Shown: piece after piece, positions 45,901-56,380 of the stretch | Position numbering within the stretch: position 1 is the stretch's first letter | Layout of the letters: each line of letters starts with the position of its first letter | Origin: Cardinalis cardinalis | Lineage: Eukaryota > Chordata > Aves > Passeriformes > Cardinalidae | DNA: 64,000 nt | Assembly (NCBI GenBank): GCA_014549065.1 | Contig: JACDOX010000034.1 | Location: 1,723,928-1,787,927, forward strand | Direction of reading: 5' to 3' | Notes under the pieces: generated by a model | Databases searched by the model: none | Seen by the model: only the letters and a program-made list of their open reading frames with translations | What the model was told of the DNA's origin: nothing | Made by a program: the position numbers and the translations under genes

Positions 45901-48900
45901 GTTTTGTGAAAATACATCCTTAACTAGTCATGGAATGGAGACACAGGGTAGCACAGTGTTTGATCCTTCCAGAAGAGGAGAGCTGTCTCATCCTACTTGA
46001 GTTATTGGACATCAGGCACCTCAACCTTCTCCACAAAACTTTTCCTCCCCATCAAATACATCCTTTAAATGAAAATTAGTAGCTCTTACCTAGAATAATT
46101 CTAATAGTAAATGTTATCATCAAGTATGTGCATTACAACAATATGGGAGTAAGAATACAGATCGCAGTTTAACCATTCCTGTGATAATGTGTGAGAAAGC
46201 TTCCAAGAACACCTCTCAAAAGACTATCTACAGTCTTGCTTAGGGCACAGGCCCATTTCCCTTTAGCAATTCCAGACTGAACTCACTGGCCACAGCTAGG
46301 AAGAGGGAAGACAAAACCGTGACAATTTATAGCTACACATATAGCTACATTATAGCTACAATTTATAGCCACATACCTGGATATTTGCATACAGAAATCT
46401 GAAGAAGATTGAACTGCAAGTGAACTCCCGTCTCTCCTGCATGTAAAAGCTGAAATCTTTCCAGTATTTGAAGTGCTTAGTTACCAGTACCTATTTTCTA
46501 GAACGGGAAAGGGCAGATCCTGTGGGCAAACAACTGGTTGCACAACTGGCATTAGCAGCTGAGACTCATCTTTTATATACATGGGACTGTATCAAGGACT
46601 TATCAAGGACTTCCTTATCAAGGACTGATTTCTAGAAAAAGGTGGGATGCACTGGACCAACCAGCCAGGTTGCAAAGATGCTTTTGTTCTGACCAACACA
46701 GCAAGGCATCAGTAATCCAGGAAGTTTCTGGAGTGCTTTTGCAGTAACTTAACAAGGGTGACTGAGTACCTAACAAGTGCACCAGCTGGGCCCCATGCTT
46801 AGAAACAAGGGAGATGGGTGAAACATGGTGAGATGGGAAGGTCGGGGGCAGCCTCTGCTGCCCTGACCATGACAGGCAGATCCTGTGAAGAAAGAGCAAG
46901 GCAAAAAGCAGATTACAAGATCAGAATTCTGAAGAGTAGATTTTGGCCTACTGAGGAGAATCCCATGCAGAGAAGAGTGCACAGGAGAGATGGTGGATTT
47001 TTCAAGGATGAAAGGTTGCTCATGCCAAGCTCAAGACTGGCCCACAGCATGTGCAGGAAGTTGGGCAAAAGTAACAGGACAAGACTTTCCCTCAGCTGAC
47101 TTTTGGGAACACTCAAATGGGATATTGCCAGGCTGCTGGGCCCTGGCTGCTGGGTGTTAAGGGAGCTGGCTAATGATATGGTATGGCCTCTCCTGGCAAT
47201 TTTTGAAAGGCTGTGGTGATTGGGGATATTCCTAATTTCTAGAAAAGGGCAAATATCCCTTCCATTTTAAAGGGGGTAAAGAAGGGTGATTCAGGGACCT
47301 ACAAAGCTGGTCAGCCTCACCCTGATCCCTGCAAGGGTGATGGAGCAAATTGTCCTGCAAACCATTTCTGCATGTAGTTTGGATGAAGATGACTGGGAAC
47401 AGCCAGCATGGATTTATGAAGAAGAAATATGCTTGAGCAGCCTCACAGCCTTTTATGGTGAGATGACTTCTTCAGTGGATGAGGAGAGCTGTGGACACAC
47501 TGTTCATTGTGGCTTTAACAAAGCTTCTGACAGCTTTGTTCTTGTAGCAGCCTTCTCTTCCCACAGTCTCACTGCTCCTATTTCCCTAGTTGGTCAAAGA
47601 GCAGAGATGGACTGAAACCTGACTGAACTGCTGCACCCAAAGGTGATTAGTGGTAAAAAGTCCAGTTGAAGGTCAATCAGTATCTGTGCACTCCAGGGAC
47701 TGGCATGGGGGAATGCATTGCTTAACATCTTCATAATGACCTAGATAACAGAACAGAGTCCATGCTCAGCAAGTTTGCAGAGGATACTCAGCCGGGAAGA
47801 GAACACCAGACGGGTGTACTCTCATTCAGAGGGACCCTGGTCAGGGTAGAGCAACAGGCCAACATGTACCTCAGCAAATCCAACACAGGGAAATGCCAAT
47901 CCTCCAGCTGCAGAGGTCTAATGCTAATCATCACTACAGGCTGGGGGCTGATCACATGGAAAGCAACTCTGAAGTGAAGGACATTGGAGTTCTGGTGAAC
48001 ACCAAGCTGATCATGAGGCACCAATGTGCATTTGCAGCACAGAAGGCAAACAGCCTCCTGGGCTGCATTAGGAAAAGCACTGCCAGCAGGTCGAGGGAGG
48101 GGATCCTTCTCTACTCATGCATATGGAGTGCTGGGCTCAGTTCTGGGCTCCCTCATACAAGACAGACATAGACAACACCAGAGAAAGGCAAGTGAAGCAC
48201 AACAAAATTAATCAAGGGACTGGAGCACCTTTCATACAAGGAGGAGGGGCTGAGAGATCTAGTACTGTAGCCTAGAGAGGAGAAGGCTTGGGAAGATCTT
48301 ATCTGTGTGTCTAAACACTCAATGGGAAAAAATAAAGCAAACAGAAACTGATTTCTCACTCGCGTCCAATGACAGAACAAGAGGCAATGGACAGAAAATA
48401 GAATACAAGAAATGTTGCCTTAACATAAAATAAGGAAACTTTCTTACAATAACAGCATTCAAACACTGGCCCAGAGAATACATTGAGTCTCCATCTCCTT
48501 AGAGACGTTTAAAACCCAACTGGTCATGGCCTTGAAATGACACAGCTCTGTGTATGGATCTCCAAAGGCCCCTTCCAAATGGAATGATTCTGTGATTATG
48601 TTTGGCAGAAAACAAGTAAAGACCTGATAATTTGATTCTTGGATACAGAACAACCATTCTATGAATACATCTAATCTATTTATTAAGGTCCTGCAGCACG
48701 CATCACATACATTCATAGTTGCTTCATTTGATGCAGATGGTCAAGAAAGTAAATTGAACATACAAAGGCAGATCCTAAATATTTAAGGTAATAGCTGAAT
48801 AAACACTAAGGAAAAATTACAGATCTCGAGTTAATTCTGGAATGTGTTCAGTACAGTTTGTAGGAGAAGTTGAACCAAAGTCCACCCACCAAGTCTGAGC

Positions 48901-51900
48901 CATGCTAACTAGCTAACACACAACCATTTTGGATTCACGTGAATTACAATAAAAACCCATTTTAGAAGTCACTGGGTAACTTGCTTGAGTGCCACAATCG
49001 TGTTTGTTCAACTGGACATGCCTCCTCTACAGCTCAAGTTGAACCAAGAGATAAGGAATGATACATGCAGCGAAAAGAATGCACAGGAATATACCACATT
49101 AAGAAAGTAATATCCTTGCCTTATGTGCTAACTCCTCTACTTAAAAACCAAAACCCCATCATAGTGGCATAAATAAGTGGTATATTTAAATTTAATTTTA
49201 AAAAGCTTAATTTAAAGATAATTGACTTGATTAAAAGCTAAAAAAAAAACTCCCATGGAAATGCCAGGGTTTTTTTAGCCCAGGAAAGTCTTGCATATTC
49301 CTAAGGTAATGAAAACCATATTAAGTCATCAGAAAACTAAAACTGACCTCCTAAATCTTGTTGTTAGCAATCAGACAATCCTTATGACTTACTGAAACAG
49401 TTACCAATCAATTTATCATTTAATAATTTATATTTCCATAAAAATCTAATCTCTCAGCACATCTCTCTGCCATTTCCTTCCCTCTTTAATCACTGATGAA
49501 GCATGAACCTCTCGTCTTCACAGGCAAGTTTCTTGTTATGCACCCAGATGACTGGGTCAGGATCAGTGGACACGGCAGGTAAATGTGCTAGCNGTGGGCA
49601 TGTAAGTGAAAGTCATCTTCCACACACTAATTTCAACAATTAATGGCAATAAAAGCTAAATCCAAAACTGACAACCAAGACCAATGTTATGGGCAGATCA
49701 GTTCTTACAGATTAGCCAAATAAGAAGTATCCCTAAAGCTGCTAAATTCTATATCACTATTTTCTAATCTTAAGGAATCTCACATTTGCTGTAACTTTCT
49801 GTACATAACTCCATCCGGCAATAACGTGCAGAAGGAGAGATTTGCTATCTGCCTACAAAGGGACAATGGCATTAACCTCTGGTTGTTGTAACAGTGAGTA
49901 GTACACCACTGAAGTCCCACAGACCTGTAGCCTGATTGCAATATCAGCACACTGTGTGGTTGACAAAGACACTTAAAAGAGACCCAGCATACAGTTTAAG
50001 GAAGTCACACCAAACATCAGTGCTTGAACTGAGGGGCAAGAACTTTCTGTTTCCATTTAAATAGAAAAGCAAAACCTTCATGGTCACATACCTCATTGCA
50101 ACATTGCTGCCATCAATAACTATTGGCCTCAGGTTGTCTCCATCCTCTGTCACATCCTCCTGCAGTGGAGACTCTGACCTCTGAGACTCTATGGAAGACG
50201 CTTCACGCATTACACTAGTATTAGCGTTAGTTACAGTCTGATCAGTCTCAGTTTTATTCCCAAGTTTGACAAGTTCTCCCAAAATATCATTTATTAAAGC
50301 ATCAGTACCAAGTTTATTTAGTACAAGTTGAACCTGCTCTTCAGAGTAACCCAACTTAAGTGCAAACTCCAGTTTGGTTTGATATTCTTTCACCACATCA
50401 GGAGGCTTTTTGACTTCCTTAGGTACTATCTGAGCCTCTTCTATCCTAAAGTCTTGCAAGATTTCATTTCTTTTGAGTATATGAGGCTCTAAGCAAGGAG
50501 ATCGGCACAGCTGTCGATGAGTCTTAGGCAATAAATGTGACTCCGATGCAGAATTATTCAGTCTCTCTGAATCATTATCAGAATTTGTGCTTTCTTCGGA
50601 GTCACAGCTGGAGCTTCCAGAAGTCTCTTCAGATGTCTCCTTTTCTCTGTCTTCTTTCCTAGAATTAACCTTATCCATCGTTGGCTTCTCCGCCATCGAC
50701 CAAGGTACAATTGCATTTATTTGTGTGCCAGTGCTCCCCACATAAAGGTGGCCTAAGTCATGCCCGAGATGATCCTTCAAGCCCATGAAGCTGCTGCATG
50801 CACTTGACTCCACTTTGCTGTTTTTCTTGTATTCCTGAATATAAAGTGTTCCGTATTCCTAAAGAGAAAACAAAAACGTTGCAACTGGTTACACGCATTA
50901 CTTGTTTTCTATTTTCTTGCTGCTTCCTCAGAACTGCATTTATTCTCTTGCAGCCGAGAAATAGAACTTCTTTCTGTTTTTAAACATGGAAGGTTTTTTG
51001 TGGAAAAAATTTTCTAAGGAATATCTCTACTAAGAGGATAAATAACTAACCACCTGTCTTCTGAATGTATCAAATGTTTTATTTATACATTCCTAGAAAT
51101 GGATTTATGAAAGAATATGAAACCAAAGACTCCAAGTTTACCTACTGTAATGTAGAGACAGGAGTAAAGTAACTATTTAAAAATAATGAGATATTTCTTC
51201 TAGCATAAGACTATGTTGTAACAACAACAACAAAAAAGTGACTATAAAATACTCTAGAAAAGGTTTCCAAACTAAATACCTTACAGTATGTTGAACAGAA
51301 AGAAATTATCATAGTGCAAGATTCTCTGGCTTACTAGCAACAGAAAGCATGATTAAATAAAAACTTATTGGCCCTGAAAGACACTATCAGCTCAACTGAA
51401 TACGCTCAAACTATTTCTGAATTCCCTTATAAAGTGATAATTAAGTAAAGAAAGACTAATTGCTCTCAACAGAGTGTTGTACTACTAACACATACAGCAT
51501 TTAGGGACGTGGATTGATCTAATGGCCAATAAAGCCAATGGAAGTCTGCACTAATTCCAACAGACCATTCATCAAGCCAACAAGGCAACAAAATCAAAAG
51601 CTGTTTTCAGCTCCTGTGTTAGATTTTTGCAAGCCTTTTGATAAATCAAAACTATACATGTATAGATATGAGTCATTTAGGAAGAATGGAAGAAAGAAGT
51701 TGCAGTTTTCTGGACTTCATATACTCGTCATATCAGATTTTCTTGAGGAATTTTGCATAGCCGTAGTTATACAGAATTTAGTTACCCATTTCATCATAAA
51801 CATTACTTCAACTACATTTAAAGGCAGATTGCTACCTCTTTCCCTTTCTTTGAAACAGCAATCTTTGCTAACTGCTTCAATAAAGAAAATAAAACATAAA

Positions 51901-54900
51901 TTATTTCTCATAAATAAAAATGGACCATATGGACCAATTGTACTGCAAGGTTACCATGAAAAAGAAGAATTTAAATTAAGGAAAGACTATGAAACAAAGA
52001 GTTCTTTCACATTTCCATCTTGTAAGGCAGAATATAAAGCAAGATATAGAGACAAAGGACTTCACTTGAACTTAAAATTTCTGACAGCAAATACATTAAC
52101 TCTCCCATCCCCTTACAGGTGAGCATGTAAGATTGGCGCGGTATTTTTGATATACAGTATACTTTCCTCTTCTTGCAATAAAGATTTGAGAGTGTGCACC
52201 AGAGAAATTAATCCAGGTTTAAGATTAGAGAGAATCAAACAAACAGTCCAATCCACGGCTCAGTAAAAGTAGATTCTATAGCCAGGGAGTGCCAAGACAT
52301 CACCATTGTAGTAGTGTTCTGGTTATGGGGCACAAAAATCTTACTTCACCTGAACATTTCTAGTTAACATAAATAAGTCTTATCTATCATCAGTACTTTC
52401 ATCTCCAACACCTTAATCACAGCAAGGCCAATAAGGAAGAAAACAAAGTTTTATTTAGATCCTATCTTGTTAGAAAGCAGTAGGGCTGTAATTCTCAGGC
52501 AGTGTATTAATGAATATTGCCTTCTCTTAATGTAAAGCTTTAGGATTTCTAGCAACCCGGAGATAAAACACAGCAAGAATTTCGGAAATGGACCTTTTCA
52601 CACGCTGATTTATTAACTAAAATAATACACTTGATAGCACAGAGGTAGTAACAAATCACAATATTCCAATAAAAAGATACAGTTAAAAAACCAACACTGT
52701 GGCCTTCACAGGACTGACACACACACACCACACACAAAAATTAAAACAAACCGCAAACAAGCAGCCCCTATTGGAAGCTAGGCTGCCTAGCAACCAGCCT
52801 CTAGTTGCTAGGATGCGCTCCTTTAACATACCATCATGAATACTAGCACAGCCAAAGAATAATTTGGTATGAACAAAAGCCCATGAAAGAGAGCGGGACT
52901 TAAGTGCGTCTGGTTTCCCCTCGGAGAACAATGCAGCTGCCAAACCAATCTGGAAGCCCCGACATCATTGTTCCACCAACCCAACAATCTGCTCTGACTC
53001 GAGGAAGTCTAGTTAATGGGCAATACTTTTAAGCTGGACTGAAAAGTTGAGCTGGCTCATGTACCGCTGCTGCAGAATACAGGGAGATAATGGGTCACTG
53101 CCTAAATCCGTGTACTGTGAAATGTCATTTTAGTATTGAACTAAAAGTGAAGGGAGGGCTTTTTTGGAAGAGGGGGAAGAAGAGTTTGCATATTAACAGC
53201 ATCAAATAGCAAAAGCCTGAAGTGCATAGATTAGAAAGAGGATTTTTTTTTTTTAGTGTTAGTTAAAATAATACTTAAGTCATTCTCCAATCACTTCTTT
53301 CTTGAAGTTTAAGTGCTTTACAGCAACTACAATCATAACACCCTCCAGTGCAATTCAAAGAAGTCACTAGCATATGAATGTGTCTGAAGATCAGGCATTA
53401 TATGAAAAGTACTTTGGATGATTTGCACATCAACTGCATATGAAAAATGACCGTAGCCTGAGCTTGGTCCATTGTTAGGAATATATACATAACCAGCCTC
53501 ACATCTATCTGCTTTAATTTTCCTGTCAATCTCCATCATTCTTCAATATATAATTGCTTGTTTTGCAAAGAACTCTACTGTTTTTCAGAAACTATTTAAA
53601 GAACGGAATAATGAAGGAGCAGCTTTAGCATCTCACACAGATAATATATAGTCATTATAATATTGCCTTAAAAGCATAGTTAAAATTGTATTTGTACTGT
53701 AAATTCAAAGCTAAATATTTCTGAAACAGTTTTGCATAAGCAGTACACTATTCCTGGCATTTGGCCTAAACCCTGCACGCAAATTGCACTTATTTTCAGA
53801 CAAATTTTTACAGTGCCTGGAAACTTTGTATATCATATCTGTGGTCAGTAGCACGTCTTAGAAACATTACACTTTGGAGCTCCCATCATGATATCCTTTA
53901 TGAGATTCACTGACTAGAACCGTGAAAAACAGATGTCTCTATTGAATGCTGCTGATTATTTTGTCTTGGTTTGGTTAGTGAAGAGCAACATGCCAGGCAG
54001 TCAATTTGAATGAATTTGTATTCCAAATAAACACTAGTGTACCTATATACAGGACAACGAAGCTCATGAAAACCAGAAAAGGTCACATTTATCTAAGGAG
54101 TGACAGCAGCTAAGAATTCTTTATTCACAAGGAGCTTTTATTACACAAATATGGTTTTAAAGTATGCTGACTGATACAATGCAAAATAGCTAAGAAAAGC
54201 ATCTACTATGAATTCTGATTCAAATGAAAGATAAACAAACAAAAATCATCCCAAAAATTCCAGTCATGAAAGTCTTCTCTTTTTGGTTATGTTCACCACA
54301 GCTCAGTAAAACAATTTGTATTTATGAAATGGTTAATAAATCGGGTAACTCACAATTTAGACATACCTATGATAACATACGTTTTAAACTGTAGCCCATT
54401 TGAAATGACAGTATCTCACACTGTGTTCACTGTTAAAGGCTTAAAGTACTGCACATACATTTATCAGGTATAAATATAACAATCCAGATAAGCACTTCAT
54501 TGTAGAAGTATAATATTTTACCATTTCTTAGAAGTTGTCACTATTTTCCACTAACCATTAGCAACAATCAGCCCATCGGTTCACCTCCACACAAAACAGA
54601 AATATTCCTCAAAGAGACGTGGGCTAGTAGATCACCTAATCTTTTACAGTGTATTCAGAATGCTTTCCACTTACAGTCGAGCATAAAAAGTAATTTTATG
54701 CAAATTTAGTTCACAGAGGAAAATAACAGAGTAAAGTAGTGTCATGTGGCACAGTATAACAGAAAATGTGTATTTGCAAAAGACCATCAACAAGTTTCTG
54801 AAGATACAGGCTACAAGGAAAGAGTTCAACATGTTTTCACACAGGTAGACTTTTTCTAAGTCTCCTAAACACAAAATGTAAAATACTGAAATCATTTTGT

Positions 54901-56084
54901 TGAAACACTCACTGCTTGTTACAAACAGAAGTGCAGAGTTGATCAGAAAAAAGAAAAAAAGAACGTATCTGTTATCCAAATGATAAAGATACTGCAACAA
55001 TGCAAATAAAATAATGAATATGTAATAAATACCTACTGCTGTAGTTTCTATGTATTTAATTACCATTGTATTTGAGCGAGTGCTGTTGTCTGCATCATTC
55101 TATCCAACAAAGGAGGGATGTCCCATTGAACAGATTGGTTAATGCTCTGGGGCAACAGATGTCTACTGGAACTGCAGGAGACCAGCAACTGGTGGCCTGC
55201 CCATCTTCTGAAAACTTTCAATAGACTCATGCATATGTTCACACAATAGGGCATGTGGTAGAAATGCAAACCTCTTTTTAACCCTTTTATATGCTCTCTT
55301 TCCCTCTCAACTGATATATGAAGGTCTTTGTTTTGGACTTTTTTTTTTTTTACAGGATCCTTGGAACATAGGCTCATGTGTGAGCACACAATGTTTGTTC
55401 TTCAGTCTAACATCTGAACTCAAAATATAAAACAAAACAGATTAGAAACTTTATAAAAACAGCTGGACTAGATCTGACATACTGATAACTGATTTTAAAA
55501 ACTTAAAACCATTGACTGTATCTGAGAGCACCCTCACGCTCAATCTCACATGTCAGTCTCTTCAGATAGCCTATAATGGAGCTCTTCCTATTTCCACAAA
55601 CATGGCAAATTTCACCCACAGTGTGGTATAATGGAAAAGGTGTCTAATTCTGGTTCTCTTTCTAAGAGCTTTTTCTACTACTCACAATTTGAATAACAGC
55701 TTATTTGCAAAAAAGGGTAAATATCTGTAACTTAGAAGTTGAAACCTCTCCTTCTCCCCAATGGGCTAGAGAATTCATTCTGTTGATGGCTACTCCTACC
55801 ATTTTCAAATTCTGGGAAATGCACCATTACTGATGCTTTCAAAAGTTCCTTAATAGAATGCAGTGTGAGTCAATGCTCTTTAATATACTTAATCTTAGCA
55901 CATAACTGTTTTTCTATCCCTCTTTTTCCAAGAGACACCCAAAGTGTGCAAATCACAGCTGACATGCAGGCTAGCTCGTTGTCCAAATGCAAACTGATAA
56001 GGCTGCAACGCCAGAAAGGTGAACCGTCCCGTTTGTGCAGAGAGAAGCCCCCATACTCACGTTGGCTGGAAAACACACAGACAT
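32570..56084 (-). CDS. ZC3H12C: ZC3H12C (Regnase-3/MCPIP3-type endoribonuclease), five recognised exons plus a candidate first exon
   Basis: Coding exons in transcript order are a candidate first exon at 56084-56061, then 50858-50092, 38792-38653, 35956-35722, 34828-34722 and 33969-32570. All internal borders are AG/GT with matching phases. The five firm exons encode 882 residues, or 890 with the candidate first exon, close to the family's length. Using the 890 numbering, there is a UBA-like helix region (about 160-207) and a PIN/NYN nuclease with acidic residues D257 (IDGSNVA), D341-D342 (YDDRF) and D360 (SNDNY). The CCCH finger is C422-x5-C428-x5-C434-x3-H438. A long Ser/Pro-rich region leads to a conserved C-terminal helical segment ending EKSQLGY. 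Regnases cleave stem-loop-bearing mRNAs, often inflammatory ones, in the cytoplasm (family knowledge). The wording matches ZC3H12C rather than 12A, B or D. Confidence 0.95.
33970..34721 (-). other. ZC3H12C: ZC3H12C intron
   Basis: A 752-bp intron that splits the CCCH zinc finger between its first and second cysteines. Nothing else is recognised. Confidence 0.85.
34722..34828 (-). CDS. ZC3H12C: ZC3H12C exon: nuclease end to first zinc-finger cysteine
   Basis: A 107-bp exon encoding residues 389-424 (FMPPDDPLGRHGPSLDNF... to QPCPY) plus one base. It covers the end of the PIN/NYN fold and zinc-finger Cys422. The acceptor is TTTGTAG and the donor is ATG|GTAATT. Confidence 0.96.
34829..35721 (-). 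other. ZC3H12C: ZC3H12C intron
   Basis: An 893-bp intron. It contains a probable CR1 3'-end relic (about 35310-35395) and otherwise unremarkable AT-rich sequence. Confidence 0.8.
35310..35395 (+). mobile_element. CR1 3'-terminal relic
   Basis: The segment resembles a CR1 3' tail: GTTGAACTACAGACC, then CATTCCAATTTGGGTTCTTC, then CTATGACTCTAGGA as a decayed terminal motif. It is short and diverged. Confidence 0.5.
35722..35956 (-). CDS. ZC3H12C: ZC3H12C exon: core of the PIN/NYN nuclease
   Basis: A 235-bp exon encoding residues 311-388. It includes the YDDRFIVKLAF acidic pair and IIVSNDNYRD, two of the conserved acidic clusters that coordinate magnesium in Regnases. The acceptor is CCTTGTAG and the donor is AA|GTAAGT. 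Confidence 0.97.
35957..38652 (-). other. ZC3H12C: ZC3H12C intron
   Basis: A 2696-bp AT-rich intron. No repeat family or embedded gene is recognised. One ambiguous base lies at 37823. Confidence 0.8.
38653..38792 (-). CDS. ZC3H12C: ZC3H12C exon: nuclease domain
   Basis: A 140-bp exon encoding residues 264-310 (HGNKEVFSCRGIKLAVDWF... to DALIT) plus one base. It follows directly from the first catalytic aspartate in the preceding exon. The acceptor is GTTTCAG and the donor is CAG|GTAAGC. Confidence 0.97.
39720..40375 (+). mobile_element. decayed LTR-type avian retroelement sequence (old ERV relic)
   Basis: From memory, the order of segments follows a widespread bird LTR repeat. A purine-rich region with AAGGAGCAGCAGAGA comes first, then GACCCCAGTCCCCTGC, a TTAAATTGAATTCCCCGAGC segment, a GTGAGTGATCTCTCT-like box, TTTTCTCTCCC and an end near 40375 reading CCAACCCACTACA. 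It is diverged and without an open frame. The left boundary is uncertain and no target-site duplication was found. Confidence 0.5.
46326..46376. repeat. degenerate tandem repeat (TATAGCTACA-like)
   Basis: Four to five imperfect copies of a 10-12 base unit built on TATAGCTACA. Confidence 0.8.
46590..46626. repeat. tandem repeat (TATCAAGGACT x3)
   Basis: Three copies of an 11-base unit, the last separated by a few extra bases. Confidence 0.85.
46900..48600 (+). mobile_element. CR1 LINE with reverse-transcriptase remnants, internally deleted
   Basis: Segments match the order of a CR1 second reading frame and tail. A block near 46940-47090 matches the linker before the reverse transcriptase (GGTGGATTTTTCAAGGATG). 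Then follow the TACAAAGCTGGTCAGCCTCA block at about 47300, the CAGCATGGATTTATGAAGAA block at 47404, the CTCAGCAAGTTTGCAGAGGA block at 47764, and GGTCGAGGGAGGGGATCCTT at 48087. The terminal motif is GATTCTGTGATTATG at 48587-48601. Stops and frameshifts interrupt all frames. It lies antisense to ZC3H12C. Confidence 0.85.
50092..50858 (-). CDS. ZC3H12C: ZC3H12C exon: N-terminal region, UBA-like segment, first catalytic Asp
   Basis: A 767-bp exon encoding residues 9-263 plus two bases. It begins EYGTLYIQEYKKNSK, in the same phase as the known family N-terminus. It contains an acidic Ser-rich region, a conserved THRQLCRSPCLEPHILKRNE block, the UBA-like helices (EFALKLGYSEEQVQLVL) and RPIVIDGSNVAM with the first nuclease aspartate. 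The acceptor is CTCTTTAG and the donor is ATGAG|GTATGT. The first ATG inside this exon is at 50786 (residue 33). It would give a shorter form if a non-coding first exon were used. Confidence 0.96.
50859..56060 (-). other. ZC3H12C: ZC3H12C 5' intron (for the transcript from the candidate promoter)
   Basis: 5.2 kb of AT-rich sequence between the N-terminal exon and the candidate first exon. Apart from a 194-codon open frame on the other strand (51538-52122), I see no coding signal or repeat family. Confidence 0.65.
51538..52122 (+). other. 194-codon open frame, antisense to ZC3H12C, unrecognised
   Basis: The frame starts with ATG just after an in-frame stop, runs 194 codons in AT-rich sequence and stops at a TGA inside a CAG|GTGAGC splice-donor-like site. 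The predicted product is basic, with a hydrophobic stretch (about residues 60-90), and resembles no family I know. No promoter or codon-usage signal was established. It may be chance, or part of an antisense transcript. Confidence 0.2.
56061..56084 (-). CDS. ZC3H12C: candidate alternative first coding exon of ZC3H12C (8 codons)
   Basis: On the - strand an ATG at 56084 encodes MSVCFPAN and runs to a consensus donor (AAC|GTGAGT). The exon ends on a whole codon, and the next exon (50858) begins on a whole codon with GAATAC. The product therefore reads in frame straight into EYGTLYIQ. From the GC-rich core down to this ATG there is no other ATG on the transcript strand. The canonical family N-terminus (another short first exon) was not found in this window and may lie upstream. 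The role and use of this exon are inferred. Confidence 0.55.
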
Positions 56085-56215
56085 TGGTTTCTCTTAGCTG
56101 CTCCAGAAGCAACTCCTTAACACGATTTCAGCTGCAGACTTCAGGCAAGCAAGCAGAACAATGAATGGACGAACAGATGGACCCGCAATGTCTTTGCTTA
56201 ACCTACTACTGAGCG
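56085..56215 (-). other. candidate 5' UTR of the alternative ZC3H12C transcript
   Basis: About 130 bases between the GC-rich core and the candidate start codon lack any ATG on the transcript strand. The exact transcription start is not determinable from sequence alone. Confidence 0.4.
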
Positions 56216-56380
56216 GCCGCGGAGCCAATCACGGCCGGCAGAGCTCACAATTAGTTGGCTGGGCAGATGCAAGACAACCTCCCCATCCTGCATCAGGTTC
56301 CGAGGTTTCTAAGATAAGCAAGTTGATGTCATTCTCAGGGTCTGCCCCGGGCAGCATGTGTATTAACGAGGGGTGTGCAG
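56195..56380 (-). promoter_or_regulatory. candidate ZC3H12C internal promoter (CpG-rich patch with CCAAT box)
   Basis: A short CpG cluster (about nine CpGs, including a NotI-type GCGGCCGC at 56213-56220) lies in CpG-poor surroundings. A CCAAT box (GAGCCAATCA, 56222-56231) is on the + strand, so the - strand carries ATTGG just upstream of the candidate exon. No TATA box is evident. Confidence 0.45.

Larger units (their letters stand above)
38793..50091 (-). other. ZC3H12C: ZC3H12C large intron
   Basis: An 11.3-kb intron. It carries a decayed LTR-type repeat (about 39720-40375), a long CR1 copy (about 46900-48600), short tandem repeats (46326-46376 and 46590-46626) and otherwise AT-rich sequence. 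There are ambiguous bases at 45497 and 49593. No embedded gene is recognised. Confidence 0.8.

Noticed and set aside
47286..47615. 109-codon + strand frame as a host gene
   Set aside because: It lies inside the CR1 copy and matches its reverse-transcriptase region order.
50811..50813. A start for ZC3H12C at the first codon of the 289-codon frame
   Set aside because: The codon is GTG and lies mid-exon. Upstream in-frame sequence matches the family N-terminus and the exon begins at a splice acceptor (50858).
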